A stretch of 64,000 nucleotides of DNA from Bacteroides acidifaciens (GCF_903181435.1 NZ_CAEUHO010000001.1:2666001-2730000); one strand, 5' to 3'. Shown: positions 44,101 to 52,742, counted from the stretch's first letter. A program made the numbers and translations. The notes: generated by a model not told the origin, from the sequence alone.

Positions 44101-47034
44101 ATTCCCAGATATTTCGGACAAAGAAAAATAAAGAAGGCACTCCATGTATATGCGCTGAAAGCCATCGAGCCGGATACCATCAAACCGTTGCTCCACCAGA
44201 TTGTCCAATATCAGGAAGAAGCAGAAGCCGTCCAGAAATACGCAAGCCAACTGCCTGCCCTATTCGGACGATTCGGCAAGAATGAAGATTGGAATACAAT
44301 TGAACAGATTATCAATGACATGGTTTCTCTTCATTCGCATTTGTTGAGTTATTCGAAAGATATCGCCAAAGTCTCACAAATCAAACGCAACCTGTCTGTA
44401 CAACTAGCTGAAGGGATACAAACATTCAGAGATATTCATGGTCATTCTCTCAATGAAATCTATCGGTATTCGAATGAGCTTATGAATATAGAGCACAAAC
44501 TTTCCGGCACTCTAGGCATTTCAACAGTAGAGCTTTATATAAATTCTATTGATTGGATAAACACAGGCATATCAAAAGCTCAAACATGGAAAGAGAATTT
44601 GGATAAGCTCAAGGACTGGTATCAATGGCTACAAGCTTACCGGACGCTCGACAGGCTTACTATCGGATTTATAGCTGCGGAATATAAAGAGAAGAATATC
44701 CCGACCGCTCAACTTGCCAGCAGTTTCTACAAGAGTTTTTATCAGGCTGCCATTCAGTATATCATTTCCAAAGAACCGACTTTGGAGTTATTCAATGGCA
44801 AAATATTCAATGATATTATAGCGAAGTACAAGCTAATATCCACTCAATTTGAGGAAACCACTAAAAAGGAATTGTTTGCCAGGTTAGCTTCCAATATTCC
44901 ATCCTTCACCCATGAGGCTATTCAAAGCTCCGAAGTTGGCATACTCCAGAAGAACATCCGCAACAATGCACGCGGTATATCCATCCGTAAGCTGTTCGAC
45001 CAAATTCCGACGTTGTTGTCGCGTATGTGCCCGTGCATGCTGATGAGTCCTCTTTCCGTTGCCCAATTCATTGATACGGATGCGGACAAGTTTGACCTGG
45101 TAGTCTTTGACGAAGCATCGCAGATGCCGACTTATGAAGCCGTAGGCGCCATTGCCCGAGGCAAGAATGTGGTTATTGTAGGCGACCCAAAACAGATGCC
45201 CCCGACAAACTTCTTCTCGGTCAATACCACTGACGAAGAGAATATCGAAATGGAAGATTTGGAGAGTATCCTTGATGATTGCCTCGCCTTGTCCATTCCT
45301 TCCAAGTACTTGCTATGGCACTATCGAAGCAAACACGAGAGCCTTATCGCTTTCAGCAATTCCGAATATTACGACAATAAATTGATGACTTTCCCTTCTC
45401 CAGACAATATCGAATCCAAGGTCAGAATGGTGAATATCAACGGCTATTATGACAAAGGAAAATCGCGCCAGAACCGGGCGGAAGCACAAGCGGTAGTCGA
45501 TGAAATAGCAAGAAGACTGAGAAATGATGAATTAAGGAAGAAGAGCATCGGCGTAGTCACTTTCAGCATTGTCCAGCAAGCTTTAATAGAAGATTTGCTG
45601 TCCGACCTTTTTATCTTCCATCCCGAACTGGAAACTCTCGCTTTGGAATGTGAAGAGCCGCTATTTATCAAGAACTTGGAGAATGTGCAGGGAGACGAAC
45701 GGGACGTGATTCTCTTTTCGGTAGGTTACGGCCCGGATGCCGCAGGACGTGTCAGCATGAACTTCGGCCCGCTGAACCGTGCGGGCGGAGAAAGAAGACT
45801 CAACGTAGCAGTCTCCCGTGCCCGGTACGAGATGATTATTTACTCTACTCTACGATCGGATATGATAGACTTGAACCGGACTTCTTCCATTGGAGTAGCC
45901 GGACTAAAACGTTTCCTCGAATACGCAGAGAGAGGAACAAGGAATGTAATCAACAGTTCAGACAATTCACTATCGGAAACGTCTGCTTCTATCGAAAACA
46001 TCATTGCCGACAAGTTGCGTTCACTGGGATATACCGTGCATACCGACATCGGATGCTCAGGTTATAAAATAGATATAGGCATAGTAGATACCCAAAACAA
46101 GTCTAATTACCAACTCGGCATTATCTGCGACGGGAAGAATTACAAGCGTACTAAAACCGCACGCGACCGGGAAATTGTTCAGAATAATGTCCTGAAAGCA
46201 CTCGGCTGGAACATCTGCCGCATATGGACAATGGACTGGTGGAAAAAGCCGGATGAAGTAATTGCGTCCATACAGGAAGCAATCTCTCAAAAGAAAGACT
46301 CAAAAGCAAGTAATGAAACCTATAATGTTAAGACAAATACTATTCCGGCGGTCATAACAGAAGAAAAACAAGACAAGGAGTCTGTTTCAACCCCCGAAGG
46401 GAATACAAATGAGCTTTCATTTCTTCTCAAAGCATCTCCAGTTACTGCTGAAAAGCAACCGACTGCTGTTCCCGTTGCCCCAAGCAGGCAACAGAAGTAT
46501 AAATCCGCCGAAGTGACTCCGGACAAATATCTGCCTGAAGATTTCTTCCTCACGGAAAGTTCCCCCATCCTTACTTCCCAAATACGGAAAATTATAGAGA
46601 ACGAAGCTCCTGTCAGCAAATCATTACTCTGCAAGAAAATTCTGTCCGAATGGGGAATCAGCCGTTTGGGTCCACGGATAGAAGCTCACATAGATGCTAT
46701 TCTCGATACACAGAATATTTGCCGCACGGAACATGACGGATATGTTTATTGCTGGAAAGATAAAGAGCAATGCTATTCATATTCGGCTTACCGCCCGGTT
46801 TCCGACCGAGATGTAACAGATATTCCCCCTGAAGAAATAGCCAATGCTATCCGGCAGATACTAACCGACTCCATCAGCCTGCCTGCAGCAGATTTGGTAA
46901 AAGCATGTGCGCAGACATTCGGTTTTCCCCGCATGGGTTCGACCATAGACGCTGCCATGCAGAGAGGAATCCGCGAAGCTGTGAAAAGAGATTATGCAAA
47001 AATGGAAAATGAACGGGTAACGATTGCCAGTTAA
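41131..47034 (+). CDS. DUF4011 helicase-nuclease, likely anti-phage protein
   Basis: A 1967-residue protein from the ATG at 41131 (MDERLDKVKVQFG); the frame is open back to an ATG at 41074 that would add a poorly supported hydrophobic start. Order of parts: an N-terminal beta domain; a transglutaminase-like domain (LGTCLDMSLLYASCLEAIG, Cys about 223, then TQGHAFAGAW, His about 249); DUF4011 (WERRLLDLSLRNNLLNIR, ~383-400); an SF1 helicase with Walker A GPPGTGKSQT (~690), FDEASQMPTYE (~1327), VGDPKQMPP, ENVQGDERDVILFS and LNVAVSRAR (~1557); a Vsr/MTES_1575-type nuclease (YKIDIGIVD, IICDGKNYKRTK, ~1625-1710); and a DUF3320 region with two winged-helix-like repeats (~1800-1960). This architecture is found in anti-phage helicase-nucleases. 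It converges with the retron RT gene, with 16 bases between them. Confidence 0.85.
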   Translation: MDERLDKVKVQFGYLPLINFAIQQNSVPVIHQLSIENITSAPLKDIQVQITAEPAFGNTVPTAIEQIPANSTVSLQSLNLTLSANYFTQLTERLSGNLKLEITSEETLIFTRTYPIDILAYDQWSGLNVLPEMLAAFITPNHTAILPIIKRAAAILGQWTDSPSLDEYQSRNPDRVRKQMAAIYTAISEQQIIYSTVPASFEEYGQHVRLADSVMAQKLGTCLDMSLLYASCLEAIGLNALVIITQGHAFAGAWLVPETFPDPTIDDVSLLTKRTAEGIYDITLVETTCMNMGHQSDFDDAVKKADGKLKEGTHFILAVDVKRTRHSGIRPIPQRILHGQTWEIDENSLTIQKNTVHITPQSINPYDLSGSDIQTAITKQLIWERRLLDLSLRNNLLNIRITKNTLQLIPANLASLEDALADGEEFRILHRPADWESPAMEFGIYSSVSESNPIVDFVNSELSQKRLRFYLSENDLGKALTHLYRSSRTSIEENGANTLYLALGLLKWYETPSSERPRYAPILLLPVEIIRKSAARGYVIRSREEETMMNITLLEMLRQNFSISVPGLDPLPTDGSGVNVKLIYSIIRNCIKNQRKWDVEEQAILGIFSFNKFIMWNDIHNNAHKLVQNKIVSSLINGKIEWEAATEEVDASYMDKQLSPADIVLPIIADSSQLEAIYEAVHDQTFILHGPPGTGKSQTITNIIANALYKGKRVLFVAEKMAALSVVQNRLAAIGLAPFCLEIHSNKTKKSAVISQLKKTTEIIRQTPPEEFKKEAERLLGLRAELNKYIEALHKEYPFGISLYDAIIRFQSSDAKPCFDIPLFYLDTLDKETFTQWEEAIEVLVRTANACGHPNRHPLKGISISEYSSAGKDEAFLTLTYFINLLKAIQQQLTAFSILLTDTEMHPTRTDFQTIANIIRNILDIPELTPGLLTLPSLNETLDEYREVVNHGRKRDELRKTIETGFTKEILQANAKIMLAEWNRVSALWFIPRYFGQRKIKKALHVYALKAIEPDTIKPLLHQIVQYQEEAEAVQKYASQLPALFGRFGKNEDWNTIEQIINDMVSLHSHLLSYSKDIAKVSQIKRNLSVQLAEGIQTFRDIHGHSLNEIYRYSNELMNIEHKLSGTLGISTVELYINSIDWINTGISKAQTWKENLDKLKDWYQWLQAYRTLDRLTIGFIAAEYKEKNIPTAQLASSFYKSFYQAAIQYIISKEPTLELFNGKIFNDIIAKYKLISTQFEETTKKELFARLASNIPSFTHEAIQSSEVGILQKNIRNNARGISIRKLFDQIPTLLSRMCPCMLMSPLSVAQFIDTDADKFDLVVFDEASQMPTYEAVGAIARGKNVVIVGDPKQMPPTNFFSVNTTDEENIEMEDLESILDDCLALSIPSKYLLWHYRSKHESLIAFSNSEYYDNKLMTFPSPDNIESKVRMVNINGYYDKGKSRQNRAEAQAVVDEIARRLRNDELRKKSIGVVTFSIVQQALIEDLLSDLFIFHPELETLALECEEPLFIKNLENVQGDERDVILFSVGYGPDAAGRVSMNFGPLNRAGGERRLNVAVSRARYEMIIYSTLRSDMIDLNRTSSIGVAGLKRFLEYAERGTRNVINSSDNSLSETSASIENIIADKLRSLGYTVHTDIGCSGYKIDIGIVDTQNKSNYQLGIICDGKNYKRTKTARDREIVQNNVLKALGWNICRIWTMDWWKKPDEVIASIQEAISQKKDSKASNETYNVKTNTIPAVITEEKQDKESVSTPEGNTNELSFLLKASPVTAEKQPTAVPVAPSRQQKYKSAEVTPDKYLPEDFFLTESSPILTSQIRKIIENEAPVSKSLLCKKILSEWGISRLGPRIEAHIDAILDTQNICRTEHDGYVYCWKDKEQCYSYSAYRPVSDRDVTDIPPEEIANAIRQILTDSISLPAADLVKACAQTFGFPRMGSTIDAAMQRGIREAVKRDYAKMENERVTIAS

Positions 47035-47050
47035 TACCGTTTAAGACTGA

Positions 47051-48109
47051 TTAATACCGTTTCTCCAAACGTTTCAAGGCAGTAATAGAATCGGATACAT
47101 AAACATTATCCGGTTCTATCGAGCGCCAATAACAAAGTTCCCCGATAAGCCGTTTCAAATAGGCAGGGTCGCAGGAACCGATTCTACGTTGATGTTCCGC
47201 CAATCCCTTTGTCAGAATGAAATAAACATTCTTCCGAATCTCCCGCTTTCTTGTTTTGGGTATCGTCAGTTTCACACCGGAGCTGACAGATACTCCCGTG
47301 ATAATCTTCCTGTCATACCCATGCAAGAAACGAGTCTTTTTATGATTCGGCTCAAATTTCTCGTCACGGATTATTTGTTTAATCCGGGGGATTATCTGTT
47401 CTTTTGGAAGCACATCACCGGAGAAAGTCAGGTCATCGGCATAGCGGGTATATGTCAACCCATACTCTGCTGCCAACGCAGATAATTTCTTATCCATCTC
47501 ATAGCCGACAATATTGCTCAATGACGGACTTGTAGGAGCTCCCTGAGGTAAACAATTACGCAGGCAACACAAGGTTCTAAAGACTTTCGCCACATTTGCC
47601 GGATAGCCCATCTTCTCAAATGTCGCCTTCACCCTCGGACTTCGTATAGAAAAGAAAAAATCATGAATATCCATTTTCAACACATACCGCTTTCCCAAAT
47701 GAGGACTGGCATTATCAACTACCGAATGTCCACACCGGAAACCGACTGCTGCCGGATGAACGGTAGTCACCGATGATAAGATTCGGGAATTAATAGTCGT
47801 TTGGATAGATTGTAGTTCTTTACGCGGAGCGGAAATCATCCGATACCCGCCCTTTCTTTTTCTCACCCAAAACTCATGGTAATGGGCAGGGATATTTTCA
47901 AGTATTTCTTTCAGCTTGTTTACTTCTACGCCCAATAGGCTGGCGCACCAGGCGACTGCTTCTTCATCAAACTTGGGAACATTTTCTTCCTTACTGCTAC
48001 CTGCTGTTGCTTTCCACCTTTTATATCCCTCTTGCTTCCTGCTCGAAGAAATCATTTTATAAATCAGGAAACCAGTGATTATAAGTATCGTTATTAAAAT
48101 ACCGTCCAT
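47051..48109 (-). CDS. retron reverse transcriptase with N-terminal membrane segment
   Basis: A 352-residue reverse transcriptase of the retron class. The hallmark retron motif NAxxH is present (NASPH, residues 133-137), as is the VTG-type motif (ITG, 270-272, in RKIITGVSV). Catalytic residues are in MDIHDF (147) and YADD (223-226); motif 4 is QGAPTSP (189-195). Unusually, residues 4-20 (ILITILIITGFLIYKMI) form a membrane segment followed by a basic stretch, so the enzyme is probably tethered to the inner membrane. In a retron the RT makes msDNA from the adjacent msr-msd RNA; such an RNA gene is found directly upstream at 48135-48264. No separate effector gene follows on the same strand. The membrane segment or the neighbouring helicase-nuclease may supply the effector role (inference). 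Confidence 0.93.
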   Translation of the reverse strand: MDGILITILIITGFLIYKMISSSRKQEGYKRWKATAGSSKEENVPKFDEEAVAWCASLLGVEVNKLKEILENIPAHYHEFWVRKRKGGYRMISAPRKELQSIQTTINSRILSSVTTVHPAAVGFRCGHSVVDNASPHLGKRYVLKMDIHDFFFSIRSPRVKATFEKMGYPANVAKVFRTLCCLRNCLPQGAPTSPSLSNIVGYEMDKKLSALAAEYGLTYTRYADDLTFSGDVLPKEQIIPRIKQIIRDEKFEPNHKKTRFLHGYDRKIITGVSVSSGVKLTIPKTRKREIRKNVYFILTKGLAEHQRRIGSCDPAYLKRLIGELCYWRSIEPDNVYVSDSITALKRLEKRY

Positions 48110-48134
48110 TTTGTATTATGTATATAAAAAAGAG

Positions 48135-48264
48135 AGAAGAGGATGAGTTATTTACTAAAATAAATTTAGGTATTTATACCTAAGAATTTATTTTCTAGGA
48201 AAATACCTGTGCTTATGAAGCGACTACACCTCTTTTGTGCTAAATTTTGCCCTCATCCTCTCCT
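48135..48264 (-). ncRNA. retron msr-msd RNA (candidate)
   Basis: The RNA reads right to left and ends 26 bases before the RT start. The 5' arm a1 (48252-48264, core AGAGGATGAG) pairs with the 3' arm a2 (48135-48147, core CTCATCCTCT): 10 bp perfect, 13 with one G-U. After a1 comes TTAGC, whose G at 48240 is the predicted branch point, as in the TTAGC of retron Ec86. The msr part then has a small GCAC/GTGT stem and GCTT-CAT-AAGC (48211-48221). The msd part is a 17-bp AT-rich hairpin: 48157-48165 with 48186-48194 and 48166-48173 with 48176-48183, a two-base bulge and a two-base loop. A promoter ends four bases upstream of the arm. This is the standard order promoter, a1, msr, msd, a2, RT. Confidence 0.85.
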
Positions 48265-48267
48265 AGA

Positions 48268-48299
48268 CAAAGGTAGAATTTTTTTTCGATTTACGCAAC
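48268..48299 (-). promoter_or_regulatory. retron promoter
   Basis: On the - strand GTTG (48296-48299), a 20-base spacer and TACCTTTG (48268-48275). The predicted start site, about five to seven bases past the -7 box, falls at the beginning of arm a1. Confidence 0.8.
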
Positions 48300-48313
48300 A
48301 AGAACGTCAAAAA

Positions 48314-50521
48314 CTATCGGTTGAATAACTCGAATGTAAATTTACAGCCTATTCCGCCGAACTTCCAGTTCTCACTGCTCATAAAAACCCCTACATCAAA
48401 AATATGTGTACCGATGCCATACCCTACTTCCATGTAAGGTTGAAGATGGGGCATGCAGAGGGCGCTTACGTAAATACGTTCATTCTGTACATAACGTGTA
48501 TATTTCATCAGATGCTTTAATATCAGGAATGGCGCCTCATAAGTGAAATGTCCGCGTACATAACGGCGGGACGAGTTGTACCAACGTCCGTCGAGCACTT
48601 GAAACACTCCGCCGATTTCATCGTTCCACCCCACAGGGAGATTACGACGGGAGAAATTAGCGAAATCCACGAAATACAATTCATCCTGATTGGTAAACGC
48701 GCCAAATCCAAAACGATAATAGATATTACGCATCAGTCCCAACCGGATTTGATGTTGAAGGTCGAACTCTATTCTTTCGTATTCACCCGTACTTTTGAAT
48801 ACCCCTTTAATACCCCGTTCGTAATCGACTGAGAACGTAGGATATAAGGAACGGAGATTTATTTTTCGTTTTCCATTCATATAATAGTAGAGTCCCGGCG
48901 TCCATTCCACCCGGATACGGGGAGCAAAACTGATATAGGTATTCTTGAATTTATCCATAAATTCCGGGGGCGGCATCGGATAATCACCGGTTATCACAAA
49001 GCGCGAAGGCTCTACGGCTGTCCTCTTATGAGCGGAGAATCCCAAGCTTATATCCAAACCGTTGACTACTTCAAGCGTATGGCGGAAATTAAAATACAAG
49101 TCTTTGAAATAATCAAGATGAATTAAATCGAAATTGAAGATACTGTCCGGCATGGCTTTCAGTTCGTCCAGCACCTTACTGCTATAAATGCGGTTACCAT
49201 TACCCACATTCAAGCGGAAGAATCCCCGTTTTTGCGGCCAGTACTCAAGGTCAGCATTCAATGACCAATAAAACTCCTTGCGGGTGAAATTATATCCGAG
49301 TTTAGGAACAATACGGAGCAGCTTATCGCCCCTGAAAATACGGTTGTAGCGAAAATCCTGCCGATAAGACAAACCGTTGCTTCCGCTATAACTGAACAGG
49401 AGCGGATTAATAAACGGAGAGAAACGGACACTTCCGATATTGGAGAGGTTGAACTTATAATCTTCCACCATCAGGTCGCCCATTGTTCCCCAAAAAGTCT
49501 GACTCTTGGATGGCTTCCGTATAGTAGCCGTATCACGCCTCAGCCGATAATCATGGTACAATTTCTTCTCACTTTCATTCAAAGGAATAGGTCGCATAAT
49601 GGCAAAGGTCGAAGCATCCGTCTTATAGGCATTCGTGTCGCATTGCAAAGAGAATGATTCCGACAGGTTATAATTTGTCTTCTCTTTCTTACGCACTTTC
49701 TTTTCTTTCAGTTCAATGGATTTATAATCCAAAGAAGCAGTGTAGTTGCCATCAACCTTATTTCCGAGGAATTTAAAAAGGGCTTCCACATCATAACGCA
49801 CAGGCAAAAATTCATTTTTCTTGCCTACGTCTCCCATCTTAATCCAGCAGGTGAATGTTATAAGTTCCGACCGTCCCGAAAAACGTATTTCGCGAACACT
49901 CCATACATTACTGCTGACAATCATGTAACCGCCTACCAACTGGTCGCTCTTTGTCCGGGGAATAAAACGTACCCGGTAATCCAGATTATTCGGGTCCCCC
50001 ATCACACTGTCTATCCGGTATTTATAGTATTTTTGCCCGTTCTTGGCTAGTGGTGACAGCAACCGCTCGTCATTCAACAGAGAAGAAGAGTAGATATTTA
50101 CATTAAAATATTCGAGCAATCCCGGAAGTCCTCTGTTTCCCCTTACAGTTCCTTGCGAGGCTTTTACTTTCTGGTCGTATATATTGGGAGCGGTATAATG
50201 AAGGTCACTGTATGTTTCGAGCAGATACTCGCGCACCCCCTTTTGCAAACGGAACATGGAAGGTACATAGCGAAGGATAAAATTCTTTTTCCGAATATCC
50301 ATCTTACCTTTTATATATAGATTGGCACGATAGTCACTGACTATCGTTTCATATAAAGGCGCGAAAGTCATGACACGCTCAATGATGGAATCGGCGGAAA
50401 TACTTTGACGCGTATAAGGATTCATTATATAGTTACTGGCTGCCCCCTTTAAAGTAAAAGAGAACATACATAGTATGCATCCTATCAGTATTTTATCTCT
50501 CAATCGTCGTATCTCCTTCAT
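48314..50521 (-). CDS. DUF5686-type outer-membrane beta-barrel protein
   Basis: A 735-residue protein when started at the ATG at 50521 (MKEIRRLRDKILIG); a 739-residue frame begins at 50533. A signal peptide ends near residue 25. Residues ~35-300 form a periplasmic lipoprotein-carrier-like beta domain (MIVSSNVWSVREIRFSGRS); the remainder is a barrel with alternating aromatic strands (IRLGLMRNIYYRFGFGAFTN) and a C-terminal strand ending FTFELFNR. It matches DUF5686 proteins, usually annotated with a carboxypeptidase-like domain. Function unknown; outer-membrane location is likely. A TATATTTG box at 50531-50538 on the - strand supports the later start. It ends only 15 bases before the retron promoter. 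Confidence 0.8.
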   Translation of the reverse strand: MKEIRRLRDKILIGCILCMFSFTLKGAASNYIMNPYTRQSISADSIIERVMTFAPLYETIVSDYRANLYIKGKMDIRKKNFILRYVPSMFRLQKGVREYLLETYSDLHYTAPNIYDQKVKASQGTVRGNRGLPGLLEYFNVNIYSSSLLNDERLLSPLAKNGQKYYKYRIDSVMGDPNNLDYRVRFIPRTKSDQLVGGYMIVSSNVWSVREIRFSGRSELITFTCWIKMGDVGKKNEFLPVRYDVEALFKFLGNKVDGNYTASLDYKSIELKEKKVRKKEKTNYNLSESFSLQCDTNAYKTDASTFAIMRPIPLNESEKKLYHDYRLRRDTATIRKPSKSQTFWGTMGDLMVEDYKFNLSNIGSVRFSPFINPLLFSYSGSNGLSYRQDFRYNRIFRGDKLLRIVPKLGYNFTRKEFYWSLNADLEYWPQKRGFFRLNVGNGNRIYSSKVLDELKAMPDSIFNFDLIHLDYFKDLYFNFRHTLEVVNGLDISLGFSAHKRTAVEPSRFVITGDYPMPPPEFMDKFKNTYISFAPRIRVEWTPGLYYYMNGKRKINLRSLYPTFSVDYERGIKGVFKSTGEYERIEFDLQHQIRLGLMRNIYYRFGFGAFTNQDELYFVDFANFSRRNLPVGWNDEIGGVFQVLDGRWYNSSRRYVRGHFTYEAPFLILKHLMKYTRYVQNERIYVSALCMPHLQPYMEVGYGIGTHIFDVGVFMSSENWKFGGIGCKFTFELFNR

Positions 50522-50533
50522 TAACATAGGCAA

Positions 50534-50944
50534 ATATAAAAAAGAATATCGAAAAGCAAGGAGATTGGGATACTAAAAAGAGTTATTGAAGAAAATTTAA
50601 ACAGGTTCTTTGTTTTTCAACACAATATGATTCATTTTATCTCGTTCCTTCAAATTGAAACACATATTTTTTGAGCCCTTACCGCCATAATGATTACAGC
50701 GATAAAGATTAATTGCAATAGATGAATTAACACTTCGTTAATTTTGCAACTAATCCATTGAGAACAAACAAGTTAATTGATAAAGTTTAGCAAAATAAAA
50801 TAGGTCTAGTCGCCGGTTTTCATTATCTTTAATGGTATTCTACCACACATTAAAGCTATGAACAAGACAGCACTTGACCAATATGAGGAAATCGTGGAAG
50901 AAGCCGCTTAGCCGATATGTTGAATTTTTAACGGACTATTGTTA
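50534..50944. other. intergenic region with a possible gene remnant
   Basis: About 410 bases with no full gene. A short frame at 50858-50911 (+) reads MNKTALDQYEEIVEEAA and stops; it looks like the first codons of a coding sequence that has been cut short, but could be chance. The rest is AT-rich; a partial -7-like TATCTTTA lies at about 50825. Confidence 0.4.
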
Positions 50945-52657
50945 TTATACTTCCCAACACTTCCACCCTTTGTTACTGCATATATATACCACATAAGAGC
51001 GGACATTATAATTAGGGAATTTTCTTTTTGTATCTTCCGCGTATCCCTTGACTTGTTCCACGTGTTCGGGAAGTGGTTCAGCATACGTCAGCATCTTCTC
51101 CGCTTCTTTACCACGATAATACTTAAACTCTACAACCCGGTCATCTGTATAATAGTCTGTACCGGGAATACCTGTCATCTCAAAGTCCGAACGACCGGCG
51201 GAATTGTTCTGTTCAATGGCAAAAGTGTAGCTGCTGCTCAAATAACGGGACACAAGTTCATAAAAAGAACATCGGATAAAGTTTTCATTTATTTTATCAA
51301 AGACTTGTGCAGGAAACTGTCCCAGATATTGTTCGAAATAGTTCTGTACCAATGGTTCCAGACGGCGCTCAGCATCGTATTTCCGATATACAGGAACATA
51401 ACGTTGCGCATTTCCTTCAATCCGGTTCAATTGATTGTAATAGTCCATGTAAACACTGCGCATAGTCATATTGGGCAATGTTGTCACATAATTATCTTTC
51501 AGCGTCGTCATGCCTAGATAGAACAGGCTGACGGGATAAAATTCCTTATCAAAGAATTTCCTTTTATTAAATTTACTGGAAAGATCAGCCACATTGTAAG
51601 GCAATTCATTATCAATAACCAATGTATCCAGCATAACTTTGGCATTATCCAATGAAAGGGTAAGCCGACGTATCCAATTGACGTCCGTACGCAGATTTTC
51701 ATCTACCAGTTCTTCAGGGATACTACCAGCATTAGCAGCAAACTTCTTGAAAAAATAGGTAAGAATTGTGGCATTAAAGAGACGTTCTCCATTGGGACGA
51801 AAACGATAACCATCATAGTTACTTACAATGAGTTGCCAAATTTCATCAAAACACTCTTGTCCTGTAGCATATTTGTCAAGCACATAACGCAAATAAGTTT
51901 CTGTCTCTTTATACGTAAACCCAAGCATATTCAAGAAATTCGGCTCCAATGTCAGTATCTCCGCAATATTATACCCACTAGTAAGATCGTCCATTGTGAC
52001 AGGCAACACCCCTGTACAAAAACAGGTACGTACGCTTCCTTCACCGATGCCTTTTTTGATTACTTTAAAGAAAGTACGCAGAAAACTATCGTTAGTAGTC
52101 ACCTCTTCATAAAGAGGATCATTATAAGCAGTAAGCAATTGATTGGTGAAATTATCATATTCATCAATCAAGATATAGGCTTTAGGTAATTCATGAGAAC
52201 GAATATAGGTAAAAACCTCTTCGAGCATTTTAGACGCATCTCCTTTGTTGGCGAATTGAAAATCTCCAAACAAATCGCGGTTATGTTCCACCATTACTTC
52301 TACAGGACCACAATTCAAATCATTGAAATTCTGTGCCAGTGCCTGAATATTTTCCGCCATCACCATAGCGGAAAAATCATACCGGATAATCATATATCGG
52401 TTATGTTCCGGAGTAGGGTGATTGCCAATCCAGGTTCCACCGAATAATTCTTCGAAACGATGAGCTTTGGTACGGTCATAATAGCAAGCTAACGTAGAAA
52501 CCAGCAAGCTCTTTCCGAATCGACGCGGACGCAGAAATACAGGAGCATTATAATCCTCCAAACGATAAATATACTCTGTCTTATCAACATAATAAAAGCC
52601 ACGTTCGCGAAGATCTACGAAATCAGCCACTGCGTATGGGATAGTTATTCTTGCCAT
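50945..52657 (-). CDS. AAA-ATPase-like protein with PD-(D/E)XK domain
   Basis: A 570-residue protein of a family with many copies in Bacteroides (AAA-ATPase_like plus DUF1703/PDDEXK_9). The N-terminal ATPase begins with PYAVADFVDLRERGFYYVDK and has RPRRFGKSLLVSTLACYYD as its P-loop (RRFGKS, about residues 44-49) and PKAYILIDEYDNFTNQLL as Walker B (~155-175). The C-terminal ~130 residues carry the nuclease-like core: GRSDFEMTG, then RVVEFKYYRGKEAEKML (D..ExK). Function is uncertain; mobile-element or defence roles have been suggested for the family. It is divergent from the HU/helicase pair. Confidence 0.9.
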   Translation of the reverse strand: MARITIPYAVADFVDLRERGFYYVDKTEYIYRLEDYNAPVFLRPRRFGKSLLVSTLACYYDRTKAHRFEELFGGTWIGNHPTPEHNRYMIIRYDFSAMVMAENIQALAQNFNDLNCGPVEVMVEHNRDLFGDFQFANKGDASKMLEEVFTYIRSHELPKAYILIDEYDNFTNQLLTAYNDPLYEEVTTNDSFLRTFFKVIKKGIGEGSVRTCFCTGVLPVTMDDLTSGYNIAEILTLEPNFLNMLGFTYKETETYLRYVLDKYATGQECFDEIWQLIVSNYDGYRFRPNGERLFNATILTYFFKKFAANAGSIPEELVDENLRTDVNWIRRLTLSLDNAKVMLDTLVIDNELPYNVADLSSKFNKRKFFDKEFYPVSLFYLGMTTLKDNYVTTLPNMTMRSVYMDYYNQLNRIEGNAQRYVPVYRKYDAERRLEPLVQNYFEQYLGQFPAQVFDKINENFIRCSFYELVSRYLSSSYTFAIEQNNSAGRSDFEMTGIPGTDYYTDDRVVEFKYYRGKEAEKMLTYAEPLPEHVEQVKGYAEDTKRKFPNYNVRSYVVYICSNKGWKCWEV

Positions 52658-52710
52658 AATACCTACATTTTCTATCTATATGGACAAAGATACGAAATTG
52701 TTCATATACT

Positions 52711-52742
52711 TTTGCCGTATTCATTCTTTTTTTCTACCTTTG
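52711..52742 (+). promoter_or_regulatory. promoter of the HU/helicase pair
   Basis: TTTG (52711-52714), a 20-base spacer and TACCTTTG (52735-52742): a full consensus match. The predicted leader is about 220 bases long and contains the three 22-bp-spaced repeats. Confidence 0.85.

Noticed and set aside
48157..48194. Hairpin read as the terminator of the DUF5686 gene
   Set aside because: It lies 120 bases past that stop, has an AT-only outer stem and no U run on that strand, and fits better as the msd part of the retron RNA flanked by a1/a2.
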